Shown: positions 7,531 to 15,145 of the stretch, piece by piece
How positions within the stretch are numbered: position 1 is the stretch's first letter
Layout: every line of letters begins with the position of its first letter
DNA from: an uncultured Clostridium sp.
GTDB taxonomy: Bacteria; Bacillota; Clostridia; Lachnospirales; Lachnospiraceae
Reading direction: 5' to 3'
Length of the DNA: 15,181 nt
NCBI GenBank assembly: GCA_900549235.1
Contig: URNT01000056.1
Span: forward strand, 1-15,181
The notes under the pieces: generated by a model
Told to the model about the DNA's origin: nothing
What the model saw: the letters and a program-made list of their open reading frames with translations, nothing else
Database searches by the model: none
Program-made: the position numbers and the translations under genes

Positions 7531-7570
7531 TCGAAAAAGAAAAATAAATGGAATAGGAGAGGGGATAGAA

Positions 7571-8611
7571 ATGGTAATTTCAGTAAAGGAACGGATAGCA
7601 GGCTGCCTGGCAGGCGCTGCTTATGGAGATGCACTGGGGGCTCCTACAGAGAACAGAACCAGAGAACAGATTTTTGAAAAATGGGGATATGTAGACCAGC
7701 TTCTGGCTCCGCCGGAGGATGTGTTTGCTAGAGGAAACAGCGCTGGCCAAGTGACAGATGATTTCAGTATGGCATATATGGCAATACAGGAAATTTTAGA
7801 AAATGGAGGCAGAATAGATACCCAAACTGCAAAGCAGGCGTTAATGAAATGGGGGGAGGATGAGAAACGTTTAGATCAGTTTGCTGGGCCTACATCAAAG
7901 CAGTTTATTTATCGTCTGAGAGGTATGAAGGAAGACAGAAAGGAGCGCTTTGTACCTGTAAATGAAAACCAGAGAGCCTCTAACGGAGGGGCAATGAAAA
8001 TAGGCCCAGTGGCTTGTTTTGGAAAGGGAGATATAGAAAAAAGCCTTGAAATAGCCAGGATTATTTGTGGTCCGACGCATCAAAATCCGATTTCTATGTC
8101 GGCAGCCTGTGCGGTAGCAGGGGCAGTGAGCGGAGCTTTAAGCGGAAAGGATCTGACTGGAATTATACAGGATGCTCTGTATGGCGCAGCGAAAGGGGAA
8201 GTATTTGGCAGACAGGGGGCAATATTAGCCGGACCATCTGTAAAGAAGAGGTTGAAGCTGGCTGTCTCAATGGGGAATATGGCAGAAAGTCTGAGCGTTG
8301 CCATGGATATTCTAAGGAGATACTTTGATTGCAGCGGGATGGCGGCAGATTCAGTTCCTGTTGCATTTGGACTTATGGCAGCTGCCAAGGGAGATACATT
8401 GGCAGCAGTACGGGCAGCGGCTAACATTGGAAATGATACAGATACGATAGCAACGATTGTGGGGGCGGTTCTTGGCGCATACAGAGGAATTGGGGTATTT
8501 CCTAAAGAGATAATAGATACACTGAACATAGCAAATGGATACGAGCTGGAGAAATTGGCACAGCAGATTGCTGAAACAAAAACAAAAATAGAGGAGGAGC
8601 GTTATGTATAA
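7571..8611 (+). CDS. ADP-ribosylglycohydrolase (DraG-like) family protein, paralogue 1
   Basis: The protein has 346 residues from the ATG at 7571, supported by the AGGAGAGGGG ribosome region at 7555-7564. The longer frame upstream adds 32 residues without a ribosome site and crosses the promoter. Expected dinuclear-metal motifs of the DraG/ARH family are present: AGAAYGDALGAPTE (14-27, with Glu27), TDDFS (62-66) and GNDTDT (287-292). The usual TDDT is TDDF here and the usual GGDTDT is GNDTDT, while the Asp/Glu/Thr metal ligands remain. Family members cleave ADP-ribosyl-arginine, -serine or -nucleic acid bonds, or related N- or O-glycosides. In this operon, with a PfkB kinase and a nucleoside-type importer, cleavage of an imported nucleoside-like N-glycoside is more likely than protein de-ADP-ribosylation. 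That is inference. It overlaps paralogue 2 by 8 bases. Confidence 0.88.
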   Translation: MVISVKERIAGCLAGAAYGDALGAPTENRTREQIFEKWGYVDQLLAPPEDVFARGNSAGQVTDDFSMAYMAIQEILENGGRIDTQTAKQALMKWGEDEKRLDQFAGPTSKQFIYRLRGMKEDRKERFVPVNENQRASNGGAMKIGPVACFGKGDIEKSLEIARIICGPTHQNPISMSAACAVAGAVSGALSGKDLTGIIQDALYGAAKGEVFGRQGAILAGPSVKKRLKLAVSMGNMAESLSVAMDILRRYFDCSGMAADSVPVAFGLMAAAKGDTLAAVRAAANIGNDTDTIATIVGAVLGAYRGIGVFPKEIIDTLNIANGYELEKLAQQIAETKTKIEEERYV

Positions 8612-9605
8612 CAAAATATTAGGAAGCCTTTTAGGGGCAGCAGCAGGAGATGCAATGGGAGCGGCTACAGAAACCAGAACCAGAAAGCAGATTGAAGAGA
8701 AGTTCGGTGGGTATGTAACAGACTTTCTTACTCCGCCGCAAGATACTTTTGCCAGAGGAAGCCGTGCAGGACAGATTACAGATGATTTTAGTGTGGCTTA
8801 TATGACGTTAAGGGAGATATTAAAAACTGGAAAGGCAGATTATGAAACAGCAGTTTCAGGTCTTTTAAAATGGGCGGCCATACCGGAATATTTTGATCAT
8901 TTTGCTGGCCCGACAACCAGGGCCAGGGTTTTAGAATTACAGGGGAAAAATCAGGAGAATGGTGGATTTGTTCCTGTAAATGATAATAATAAGGCCACAA
9001 ACGGGGCAGCGATGAAAGCAGCTCCCATTGCTCTTCTTGCAAAAGGGGATGTGGATGACGCCATAAAAAAGGCAGTGACAGTTTGTCGTGTTACTCATAA
9101 CAATAACATTGCGCTGTCCGGAGCAGCTGCCATAGCAGCAGCTACAGCTGCAGCGATGAAGGAAGGGGCAGATTTGTATGATGTAGTTCGGGCCTCTATA
9201 TATGGAGCAGCAGAAGGAGAACGGATGGGACGTGAATCAGGAGCTGTCCTGGCAGGAGCTTCGATTGAGTCCAGAATCCGCTGGGCTGTATCCATTGCAA
9301 TGACCTGTGATAATCTGGATGAAGCCATAGATGAGCTGTCAGATTATATTGGAAGCGGTTTGATGGCAGTGGAAGCAGTACCGGCTGCAATCGGTTTATG
9401 CGTAGCAGCAGGAGGCAAAACGGTGGACGGTATCTGTGCGGCAGTGAATATTGGAAATGATACGGATACAGTGGCTACTATGGTAGGAGGTATTTTAGGA
9501 GCTTTAAATGGAGCAGATTCCATGCCGCTTTCGTATCTGGAAATTATTGAGAGAGAAAATAAACTGGGACTGGAAGGACTGGCAAAGGAGATAATGGAGT
9601 TCTGA
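8604..9605 (+). CDS. ADP-ribosylglycohydrolase (DraG-like) family protein, paralogue 2
   Basis: The protein has 333 residues; AGGAGG at 8592-8597 lies 6 bases before the ATG, inside the end of paralogue 1. It aligns with paralogue 1 along its whole length, by eye at roughly 40-50% identity. Shared blocks include RTR-QI near residue 25, the A-NG-AMK segment (131-138 here) and the metal motifs GDAMG (15-19), Glu23, TDDFS (59-63) and GNDTDT (284-289). The same TDDF and GND variants occur in both copies, so the variants predate the duplication. Predicted cytosolic; no signal peptide. The two copies may differ in substrate or anomer preference, or may form a heteromer. None of this can be decided from sequence. 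The kinase gene begins 3 bases after the stop. Confidence 0.88.
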   Translation: MYNKILGSLLGAAAGDAMGAATETRTRKQIEEKFGGYVTDFLTPPQDTFARGSRAGQITDDFSVAYMTLREILKTGKADYETAVSGLLKWAAIPEYFDHFAGPTTRARVLELQGKNQENGGFVPVNDNNKATNGAAMKAAPIALLAKGDVDDAIKKAVTVCRVTHNNNIALSGAAAIAAATAAAMKEGADLYDVVRASIYGAAEGERMGRESGAVLAGASIESRIRWAVSIAMTCDNLDEAIDELSDYIGSGLMAVEAVPAAIGLCVAAGGKTVDGICAAVNIGNDTDTVATMVGGILGALNGADSMPLSYLEIIERENKLGLEGLAKEIMEF

Positions 9606-9608
9606 CGA

Positions 9609-10538
9609 ATGAAAAACAGGGTAAAGGTTGTTATGATTGGTTCGGGATGTATAGATGAATATTATGATATGGATTATATGCCTGAGCTGGGAGAAAAGAC
9701 TTTATGCCGCTTTTTAGGAGCTAAGGTAGGCGGGATGATAGGAAATGCGGCTGTGGTGGCAGCTGCTTACGGAATGGATACTTATCTGATGGATACAGTA
9801 AATGACGGCGACAATTCAAAACAGGTTCTGGAAGATTTTAAAAATGCTGGTGTAAAAATAGATCTGATACGTCACGATTCCGAACTGCCGGATGTAAAAT
9901 GCCTTATTTTCCTAAAAGGCGGGGAGCGGGTTATTTTTGTGATACCGACACAGAAAAAGAATCTGATCCCGGACAAACGGGAATGGGAACTTCTAGGGGA
10001 GGCAGATTATGTTTATACAACCGTAGGAGAACTAAAATGTTTCTGTGAACCGGTAGAACTGATTGAAGCTTTAAAACGGAAAGATGTAAAAATTGTTCTA
10101 GATGTAGAGTACATTGGCGACCAGAAAAAGGAAGAAGAATGGGAACTAATTCGCAGAGCGGATATATTATTTATCAATTCAGAGGGAGACCGCCAACTTC
10201 AGGAGAAGATTGCAAAAGATTACAAAGAAAGACTGAAGGAAAATGCCTGCATGCTCATTCTGACCAAGGGAGAAAACGGATGTGTCATCTGGGAAAATAA
10301 TGGATGCAGATGGGATATTCCGGCTTATTCAGTAAAGCCAGTTGATACGACTGGAGCAGGTGATATATTTAATGCCAGTTTCTTATATGGACTATCAAGA
10401 GGAATGAAAGCAAAAGAAGCTGGAAATTTTGCAAATGCAGCCGCAGCCCGTTCTATTTTGCACATAGGTCCCAGAAGCGGGGCGGCAGGAGAAGAGGCTG
10501 TAAAAATATTTATGGAACAGTGGAAGGGAGAACGGTGA
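9609..10538 (+). CDS. PfkB/ribokinase-family carbohydrate or nucleoside kinase
   Basis: This 309-residue enzyme has both PfkB signatures. The N-terminal one is GAKVGGMIGNAAVVAAAYG (37-55), the glycine-rich substrate-side region. The C-terminal one is VDTTGAGDIFNASFLYGL (245-262), with the anion-hole GAG and the catalytic base Asp252. Members phosphorylate ribose, 2-keto-3-deoxygluconate, adenosine, pseudouridine and similar substrates using ATP. The neighbours suggest ribose or a nucleoside. A PfkB kinase beside a DraG-like protein also occurs in E. coli yegUV. GGAG at 9596-9599 lies 9 bases before the ATG. Length is normal, and the key residues are intact. The exact substrate is not readable; ribokinase or a nucleoside kinase are the leading options. 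Confidence 0.88.
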   Translation: MKNRVKVVMIGSGCIDEYYDMDYMPELGEKTLCRFLGAKVGGMIGNAAVVAAAYGMDTYLMDTVNDGDNSKQVLEDFKNAGVKIDLIRHDSELPDVKCLIFLKGGERVIFVIPTQKKNLIPDKREWELLGEADYVYTTVGELKCFCEPVELIEALKRKDVKIVLDVEYIGDQKKEEEWELIRRADILFINSEGDRQLQEKIAKDYKERLKENACMLILTKGENGCVIWENNGCRWDIPAYSVKPVDTTGAGDIFNASFLYGLSRGMKAKEAGNFANAAAARSILHIGPRSGAAGEEAVKIFMEQWKGER

Positions 10539-10540
10539 TT

Positions 10541-11551
10541 ATGAGAAATATGTGGAAACGAGTAATAGCAGGAATAATGGCGGCAGCTCTTCTTACAGGC
10601 TGCAGCCAGAAAGCGGAAAAGCCAGAAGACGCAGAGAAAAAGGAAAATGCAGTCGGTACAGAAATGGCGGCTATGATCATATCGATTGCTCAGGGAGATC
10701 CATTTTTGACACTGGCTTTTGACGGTGTGGAGGCGTTAGCAGAGGAATACGGGATTGAGGCCAAAATTATAGAAGCTCTGGATAAGTCAGAGTACAGTGA
10801 GCAGATTCGTGCCATGGCAGAGACAGGGGCAAACCCAATTTATGTGGTATGGGATGATCTGGCAGCAGAGGCAATTAAGATTGCGCCTGAATTTCCAGAT
10901 ACGAAATTTATTGTGGTAGACTGCTATGAGACAAGCGACCTGGAAAATGTGAAAACTATCGTAGTAGAACCACAGGAAGCGGCGTTTGTTGCAGGTGTGG
11001 TAGCGGCAAAGACAACGCAGACAGGAAATGTATCCTGGATTGGGAGTGCTGATCAGCCGGTTATCAATAAGTTCCGGGCGGGCTTTGAAGCAGGAGTGTC
11101 CTATGCAGCCCCCCAGGTGACATGCGAGTCCTTATATATCGGTGATGCGAATGATCCGAATAAAGGAGGAGAACTGACGAAACAGGTAATTGGAAAAGGT
11201 GCTGATGTAGTAATGCATTCTGCAAATAAAGCAGGGTTGGGAGTAATCCGCGCTTGCGAAGAAGCAGGTGTAAAAGCAATTGGAGCAGACGAATGGCAAG
11301 GAGAGATCAATGAAGACATTGTATTCTGGTCTGCACTTAAGGATATTACAGGTGCTGTCTATCAGTCTGGAAAAAGCGTATTGGATGGAACCTTTACTTC
11401 TGGGATGGATGTGTATGATATTCAGTCCGGGGTCCGGATTTATGATGAAAGAGATTACGAAAAGCTTCCTGAGGAGGTAAAAGCAGCTGTAGATGAGGCG
11501 GTTGAGAAGATAAAAAGTGGCGAGCTTGAGGTGTCTTCTGAGGTGGGATAA
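10541..11551 (+). CDS. BMP/PnrA-family nucleoside-type ABC importer lipoprotein
   Basis: From the ATG at 10541, two bases after the kinase stop and with GGGAG at 10526-10530, the product is 336 residues. A lysine/arginine n-region and hydrophobic core lead to the lipobox LLTGC. Cys21 would be lipidated and anchor the protein outside the membrane. The earlier in-frame ATG at 10520 would put seven residues ahead of the signal peptide and is less likely. The mature protein, after a charged linker (22-37), has the BMP/PnrA two-lobe fold: AMIISIAQGDPF, IYVVWDD, KFIVVD, EAAFVAGVVAAK, GSADQPVINKFRAGFEAG and a late KAIGADEWQ segment. PnrA-type proteins bind purine or pyrimidine nucleosides. The three following transport genes complete the importer. 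The specific ligand is unknown. Confidence 0.9.
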   Translation: MRNMWKRVIAGIMAAALLTGCSQKAEKPEDAEKKENAVGTEMAAMIISIAQGDPFLTLAFDGVEALAEEYGIEAKIIEALDKSEYSEQIRAMAETGANPIYVVWDDLAAEAIKIAPEFPDTKFIVVDCYETSDLENVKTIVVEPQEAAFVAGVVAAKTTQTGNVSWIGSADQPVINKFRAGFEAGVSYAAPQVTCESLYIGDANDPNKGGELTKQVIGKGADVVMHSANKAGLGVIRACEEAGVKAIGADEWQGEINEDIVFWSALKDITGAVYQSGKSVLDGTFTSGMDVYDIQSGVRIYDERDYEKLPEEVKAAVDEAVEKIKSGELEVSSEVG

Positions 11552-11572
11552 GCAGATGACTGGGGGATAGCT

Positions 11573-13102
11573 ATGGACTATATACTGGAATTAGAAAACA
11601 TCTGTAAATATTATGGAGATTTTGCGGCAAATAAGGGGATTGACTTAAAGGTAAAGAAAGGAACAGTTCATGCGATTGTAGGAGAAAACGGAGCGGGAAA
11701 AAGTACCCTGATGAATATCATAGCTGGTGTAAATAAACCGGATGAAGGAGAGATACGGCTGCATGGAAATATAGTGAGCTTTAAGGATGCTAATGATGCA
11801 AACCGTGCGGGAATTGGAATGGTGCAGCAGGAATTTATGCTGTTTGACCGGTTATCGGTACTGGATAACATTATTATAGGGTATGAGGGGAACAAAAGAG
11901 GACGCTTTATAGATAGAAAAGAGTGTGAAAAGAGGATTCATTCTATCTGCAATGAATATGGTTTCCATTTTGATCTTCATGTTTTGATCAGGGACTTACC
12001 AGTTGCAGTACAGCAGCAGGTAGAAATCGTGAAGGTTCTTTACCGGAATGCAGAAATCATTATTTTAGATGAGCCTACGGCTGTGCTGCCATATCAGGAG
12101 GTTCAGGGGCTGTTTAAGGCGATTCGATACCTGATTGGAAAAGGAAAAACGGTACTGTTTATTACTCATAAGCTAAAAGAGGTACTGGAAATTTCTGATG
12201 TGGTTACTGTCATGAAAAATGGACGGATCAGCGGAGAAATTACAACTGCAGAGGCAAGTGAGGTAAGTCTTACCAATATGATGGTGGGGCGTGAGGTGAT
12301 TCTAAAGCTTGAAAAGATGGAAGCCGCACATGAAAAGCCAGCGATACAGATCAGGAATATTAAAGTGTATGATGACAGAAGGATTTTAAAGGTAAAGGGA
12401 GCTTCATTCGAACTAAAGCAGGGGGAAATTCTCGGAATTGTAGGTGTGTCCGGAAATGGACAAAATGAACTAGTAGAGGCGCTTACAGGGCTTAGAAAAT
12501 GGGAAAAAGGAACAGTTGTTCTAGATGGTGAGGAACTGAAAGCTATGACGCCAAGAGAAAGCCGTCTTCGTGGAATTGGCTATGTACCTCAGGATAGAAT
12601 CCGCTTTGGAAGTTCAGGAAGCTCGACGCTGGTAGAAAACTGTATCATGGGGTATCACCTAAAGCATCTGAGAAAAAAGAAGCTATGGATGGATTATGAA
12701 GAAGCTAAACGGTTTGCAGAGGAGGTTATCAGGGAATACCGGGTAAAAGCTCAGTCAGAAAAAGATACTGCAAGTTCACTGTCAGGTGGAAATCTGCAGA
12801 AGCTGATCGTAGGACGTGAATGTATGCAGGGAAACAGGATACTGATCATAGAGGATCCTACCAGAGGAATTGATATAGGAGCCATTGAGTTCATTTGGCA
12901 CGAGATTCAAAAGCAGGCAGAGGAGGAAGGCGTTTCTGTTCTATTGATCACCTATGATCTAAATGAGGCGATGACGTTAAGTGATCGTATTCTGGTCATG
13001 TATGATGGTAATTTTAACAGAGAGTTTACCGGTCCGGATTACGATGAAAAGGAAATAGGGCTTTATATGATGGGAGGCAAAAAAGGTGAAAGTAAAACAT
13101 AA
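11573..13102 (+). CDS. Nucleoside-type ABC importer ATPase with two nucleotide-binding domains
   Basis: The 509-residue protein has two fused ABC domains, as in RbsA and B. subtilis NupO (YufO). Domain 1 has Walker A GENGAGKST (37-45), Walker B ILDEPTA with Asp166 and Glu167, a degenerate LPVAVQQQVE signature (142-151) and switch His199. Domain 2 has GVSGNGQNE (291-299) in place of Walker A, so its Lys is Gln297. It has an intact LSGGNLQK signature (403-410) and a Walker B reading IIEDPTRGID, where the usual D-E order is E427-D428. Asymmetric sites of this kind are normal in the family, so one composite site probably does most of the hydrolysis. The DPTRGIDIGAIEF box is typical of nucleoside/BMP transporters. 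GGGGG at 11562-11566 precedes the start. The end overlaps the permease gene by 17 bases. Confidence 0.93.
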   Translation: MDYILELENICKYYGDFAANKGIDLKVKKGTVHAIVGENGAGKSTLMNIIAGVNKPDEGEIRLHGNIVSFKDANDANRAGIGMVQQEFMLFDRLSVLDNIIIGYEGNKRGRFIDRKECEKRIHSICNEYGFHFDLHVLIRDLPVAVQQQVEIVKVLYRNAEIIILDEPTAVLPYQEVQGLFKAIRYLIGKGKTVLFITHKLKEVLEISDVVTVMKNGRISGEITTAEASEVSLTNMMVGREVILKLEKMEAAHEKPAIQIRNIKVYDDRRILKVKGASFELKQGEILGIVGVSGNGQNELVEALTGLRKWEKGTVVLDGEELKAMTPRESRLRGIGYVPQDRIRFGSSGSSTLVENCIMGYHLKHLRKKKLWMDYEEAKRFAEEVIREYRVKAQSEKDTASSLSGGNLQKLIVGRECMQGNRILIIEDPTRGIDIGAIEFIWHEIQKQAEEEGVSVLLITYDLNEAMTLSDRILVMYDGNFNREFTGPDYDEKEIGLYMMGGKKGESKT

Positions 13103-14141
13103 TATACTGGATGAGGCAGTTAACTATCTGATCTCAGTCATGTTGGTAATCCTGGTAGCCTCTGTTTTGATCCTGATACAGGGCTCTGATCCTTTGGAGG
13201 CGTTTCGGGAGATGGTGCTGGGAGCAGTAGGCAGCCGGTCAGCTATTGCCAGTAGTATTCGGTGGAGTACGCCGGTGCTGATCTCAGCTATGGCTGCAGT
13301 GGTAGCTCAGAAATCTGGAATTAATAATCTTGGCATTGAGGGACAGCTTTACTTTGGAGCGTTTACTGCAGCCTTGGTGGGGGCTTATGTACAAGGAGAA
13401 CGGTTTGTCGTGATTCCACTGGCGATTCTGGCTGGAGCATTGGCAGGGCTTTTATATGCGGTTCTTCCAGCTCTTTTAAAGCTCAGATTTCAGATTGATG
13501 AAATGATCACGACACTGATGCTGAATTATGCGGCGATTCAGTTTACTGAATATCTGACCATGCTTTTTATGGGGCTGGGAAGTGATACGAATCCAGATTT
13601 AATCGCAACACCGGAGATTCAGACTTCAGCTCAGTTGACCAGAATTATGCCTCCTTATCAGGCAGGAACTGGCTTTTTCATTGGATTAGCTCTGGCAGCT
13701 TTTATATTTATTCTTTACCGTTATACAAGGATTGGATATGAATGGAAGATGCTTGGAAGAAACAGAGATTTTGCTAGATATGGAGGAGTCCGTCATTTTA
13801 TAAATTACCTGGTGATTTTTTTATTGAGCGGAGCGATTGCAGGAGTATGCGGGGCAGTGGAGATATTAGGACCTCATTTAAGATTTAGAACGAATTTTTC
13901 TACAAATCTTGGTTGGGATGGGATTATGGTTGCTCTTATAGCAAGAAACAGTCCTATAGGTGCAGCGGTAACGGCGGTGGTGTGGGGGATGATTAAGGCT
14001 GGTTCCCTTTCCATGGAGCGGATGACCAGTGTAAACCGTGTGTTGGTTACTCTGGTTCAGGCATTATTTGTGCTCTTTATTACTCTGGATTTTAAGTCAC
14101 TGTTCAGAAAAAAGAGAACTGTGAGAAGGAGGGAAGCATAG
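13086..14141 (+). CDS. ABC importer permease, NupP-like
   Basis: This 351-residue permease of the BPD_transp_2 (RbsC/LivH-like) family has about eight to ten hydrophobic segments. Landmarks are INNLGIEGQLYF (79-90) and DEMITTLMLNY, both typical of the first of the two nucleoside-importer permeases (YufP/NupP), and a second-half DGIMVALIARNSPIGA segment. It begins at GTG, with GGGAGG at 13072-13077 and an 8-base spacer. The start lies inside the ATPase gene (17-base overlap), so coupled translation is likely. It should pair with the next gene's product to form the membrane channel. The length is normal and no defect is seen. Confidence 0.92.
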   Translation: MKVKHNILDEAVNYLISVMLVILVASVLILIQGSDPLEAFREMVLGAVGSRSAIASSIRWSTPVLISAMAAVVAQKSGINNLGIEGQLYFGAFTAALVGAYVQGERFVVIPLAILAGALAGLLYAVLPALLKLRFQIDEMITTLMLNYAAIQFTEYLTMLFMGLGSDTNPDLIATPEIQTSAQLTRIMPPYQAGTGFFIGLALAAFIFILYRYTRIGYEWKMLGRNRDFARYGGVRHFINYLVIFLLSGAIAGVCGAVEILGPHLRFRTNFSTNLGWDGIMVALIARNSPIGAAVTAVVWGMIKAGSLSMERMTSVNRVLVTLVQALFVLFITLDFKSLFRKKRTVRRREA

Positions 14142-15053
14142 ATGCTGGAATTATTTTTTGGGCCTCTTGTTCTGGCTTCCACACTGCGTCTGATGACTCC
14201 TATATTATTTACTGCAATGGGAGGTGCATTTGGGCATAAGGCGAATGTACTTAATATTGGTCTGGAAAGCTTTATGGCGTTCAGCGCGTTTTTTGCCATG
14301 TATGGCAGTTATCTTTTTGAAAATGCATGGATAGGACTACTCTTTGGAGTAGCGTCAGCTGTGCTGGCTTCCTGCGTGTTTGCTGTATTTGTGCTTTATT
14401 TTAAGTCCAATCCGGTAGTAGTAGGTATTGCTTTAAACCTGGCAGGATGGGGGGCAACTACTTTTTTGCTGGATGCACTGTTAAATACCAGGGGTGTGTT
14501 TATAGATCCAAAGATCAAGAGTTTTCCTTCGGTGAATCTTCCTTTTATACAAAACATTCCTTACATTGGGGATATTGTAAGCGGACAGAATATCCTGGTA
14601 TATCTGAGCGTTGTTGTAACTGTGGCTGCGTATGTGGTGATGTATAAAACTGCATTTGGACTTAGACTGAGAGGTGTAGGAATCAAGTCTACAGCGGCTC
14701 AGACGGTTGGCGTAGATTCGGTACAGTATCAGTGGGCAGCCATTTTGCTGAGCGGGGTATTCAGTGGATTCGGAGGAGCGTTTCTGACGATAGGAGGTTC
14801 CTCCATGTTTACAGAAAATATTTCATCTGGAAAAGGATTCCTGGCTCTGGCAGCCATTATGGTGGGAGATGGAAATCCTTTAAAAACGGCTCTGGCGTGT
14901 CTTGTATTTGGGTATACACAGGCGCTGTCTGTGACGTTGCAGAGCATTGGGCTGCCTTCGCAGATAGTTATTTCTATTCCGTACCTTATAACGGTACTTA
15001 TTATGCTGGTCAGCGCGGTGGTATTAGAACAGAAAAGACAGGTAAAAATGTAG
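14142..15053 (+). CDS. ABC importer permease, NupQ-like
   Basis: The second permease has 303 residues and starts directly after the TAG of the first (no gap), with AGGAGG at 14127-14132. It belongs to the same BPD_transp_2 family. Landmarks are HKANVLNIGLESFM (32-45; the common motif is NIGLEGMM, so Gly is Ser here), LRLRGVGIKSTAAQTVGVD and a C-terminal GKGFLALAAIMVGDGNPL block. These match the YufQ/NupQ type that completes PnrA-linked nucleoside importers. It is hydrophobic throughout, with about eight membrane segments. It is the last gene of the operon and is followed by terminator hairpins. Confidence 0.92.
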   Translation: MLELFFGPLVLASTLRLMTPILFTAMGGAFGHKANVLNIGLESFMAFSAFFAMYGSYLFENAWIGLLFGVASAVLASCVFAVFVLYFKSNPVVVGIALNLAGWGATTFLLDALLNTRGVFIDPKIKSFPSVNLPFIQNIPYIGDIVSGQNILVYLSVVVTVAAYVVMYKTAFGLRLRGVGIKSTAAQTVGVDSVQYQWAAILLSGVFSGFGGAFLTIGGSSMFTENISSGKGFLALAAIMVGDGNPLKTALACLVFGYTQALSVTLQSIGLPSQIVISIPYLITVLIMLVSAVVLEQKRQVKM

Positions 15054-15085
15054 TATTTTACCAAATCAGATAAAAGGATAGAAGC

Positions 15086-15145
15086 GAGTGGGGAGTCCAG
15101 GGGATTGTCCGTACCCCCACTCTTTCAGAGTCTATGAAAGTTTTT
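15086..15145 (+). terminator. Tandem terminator hairpins after the importer operon
   Basis: Hairpin A pairs GAGTGGGG (15086-15093) with CCCCACTC (15115-15122) around a 21-base loop, but only TTT follows. Hairpin B pairs CTTTCA (15122-15127) with TGAAAG (15135-15140) around a 7-base loop and is followed by TTTTT (15141-15145), a standard rho-independent form. A and B share base 15122. A third small hairpin, ACTCT (15119-15123) with AGAGT (15127-15131), would compete with both. Termination here is likely. The remaining bases to the window end show nothing I can name. Confidence 0.7.

Larger units (their letters stand above)
7504..7532. promoter_or_regulatory. Candidate operator dyad in the divergent spacer
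   Basis: Two nested inverted repeats share almost the same centre near 7518: GATAT (7504-7508) with ATATC (7528-7532), and GCAG (7512-7515) with CTGC (7520-7523). Overlaid on this, TTCTGC occurs twice as a direct repeat (7508-7513 and 7518-7523), exactly 10 bases apart, about one helical turn. The block overlaps the candidate -10 boxes of both divergent genes, so a protein bound here could repress both. That the DeoR-family protein binds it is inference. Confidence 0.4.

Noticed and set aside
7475..7570. A 32-residue N-terminal extension of the first DraG-like protein.
   Set aside because: No ribosome site precedes it, it would begin inside the divergent regulator gene's start region, and homology to the family begins after the ATG at 7571.
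8080..8529. A 149-residue frame on the - strand within the first DraG-like gene.
   Set aside because: It is opposite a gene with conserved motifs along its length and encodes an Ala/Ser/Pro-rich sequence with no known domain.
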